DNA of 64,000 nt from JBFWRK01 sp050248955. GTDB lineage: Bacteria > Actinomycetota > Acidimicrobiia > Acidimicrobiales > Ilumatobacteraceae. The DNA lies in the NCBI GenBank assembly GCA_050248955.1, contig JBFWRK010000001.1, forward strand, positions 248,001 through 312,000, written 5' to 3'. A program made the position numbers and the translations under genes. Positions 63,955-64,000 of the stretch are shown piece after piece. The notes under the pieces were generated by a model. The model was given only the letters and a program-made list of their open reading frames with translations. It was not told the origin of the DNA and did not search any database. The stretch's first letter is position 1; each line of letters opens with the position of its first letter.

Positions 63955-64000
63955 CCTGTCGTGTCGAAGACGACGTGGCTGCTGACGGCGGCGTTCACGC
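63939..64000 (-). CDS. C-terminal end of a repeat-type surface protein (partial at window edge)
   Basis: The open frame entering from the right edge encodes VNAAVSSHVVFDTTGWWVP and then TGA (63939-63941). The VVFDTTGWW piece matches the end of the RLLDTR-type repeats (compare VVDVQGWFS and VVGDVVGYI in the two other repeat proteins here). Thus a third protein of this kind lies just outside the window, directly upstream of and overlapping the SGNH protein gene by 16 bp, so the two are probably cotranscribed. Only 20 codons are visible. Confidence 0.6.
   Translation of the reverse strand, partial: VNAAVSSHVVFDTTGWWVP

Noticed and set aside
1..64000. tRNA, rRNA and riboswitches
   Set aside because: I looked for T-loop (GGTTCGA-type) and other conserved sequences on both strands and found none in a suitable context; a covariance-model search would settle it.

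Overview
The window is GC-rich DNA with dense genes, frequent GTG starts, many 4-bp ATGA/GTGA overlaps and several promoters placed about 7 nt before a start codon with no ribosome binding site. Together with the RLLDTR-type surface repeats, the single-chain AceE-type pyruvate dehydrogenase E1, the DUF2142 proteins and the DUF2304/glycosyltransferase pair, this points to a free-living actinobacterium, most likely of the Acidimicrobiia (Ilumatobacter-like). That placement is inference; there is no rRNA or marker gene here.

Almost the whole window is a cell-surface polysaccharide locus. 1-5108: end of a membrane protein, an IS630 element inserted exactly in its stop codon, then a minus-strand operon of a membrane-anchored GT2, WecD and WecE (TDP-Fuc4NAc formation). 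5310-9100: a large membrane protein and a FlaA1/CapD-type sugar dehydratase. 9104-17230 (minus): a flippase, a lipoprotein, a GT-C-like protein, a GT2, and an unusual fusion of a GlmS-like glutaminase with a WbpG-like sugar amidotransferase. 17252-22229 (plus): wbpD-wbpE-wbpB-dehydrogenase-GT2, the route to UDP-2,3-diacetamido-uronic acid. 22205-25702 (minus): Wzy polymerase, HisH-like, HisF-like and a GNAT. 25795-37252: flippase, Wzz with a degenerate kinase-like tail, methyltransferase, aminotransferase, initiating sugar-phosphate transferase, O-antigen ligase/polymerase, several glycosyltransferases and a second, stand-alone WbpG.

37448-40749 is a different islet: a coiled-coil protein, an ATPase fused to a DUF234/PD-(D/E)XK-like domain, an AbrB-PIN module, a second PIN toxin whose antitoxin 5' end is merged with a duplicated 53-bp palindromic repeat. 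40778-57822 returns to surface functions: tandem-domain and dolichol-phosphate-type glycosyltransferases, two DUF2142 proteins, secreted proteins, an ABC polysaccharide exporter (Wzm/Wzt with substrate-binding tail) and methyltransferases that may modify its product. 57955-64000 holds a DNA glycosylase, a Uma2 nuclease, aceE, an SGNH/repeat surface protein and the last codons of another repeat protein.

The most interesting system is the amidino-sugar pathway: wbpA/B/E/D-type genes, HisH-HisF ammonia supply, a stand-alone WbpG and a second, self-contained glutaminase-WbpG fusion, i.e. two parallel ways to amidinate a sugar in one locus. No WbpI-type epimerase and no rmlA/rmlB are in the window. 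I saw no tRNA, rRNA, CRISPR array or riboswitch. Except for 61896-62211, no gene-free stretch exceeds about 300 bases.
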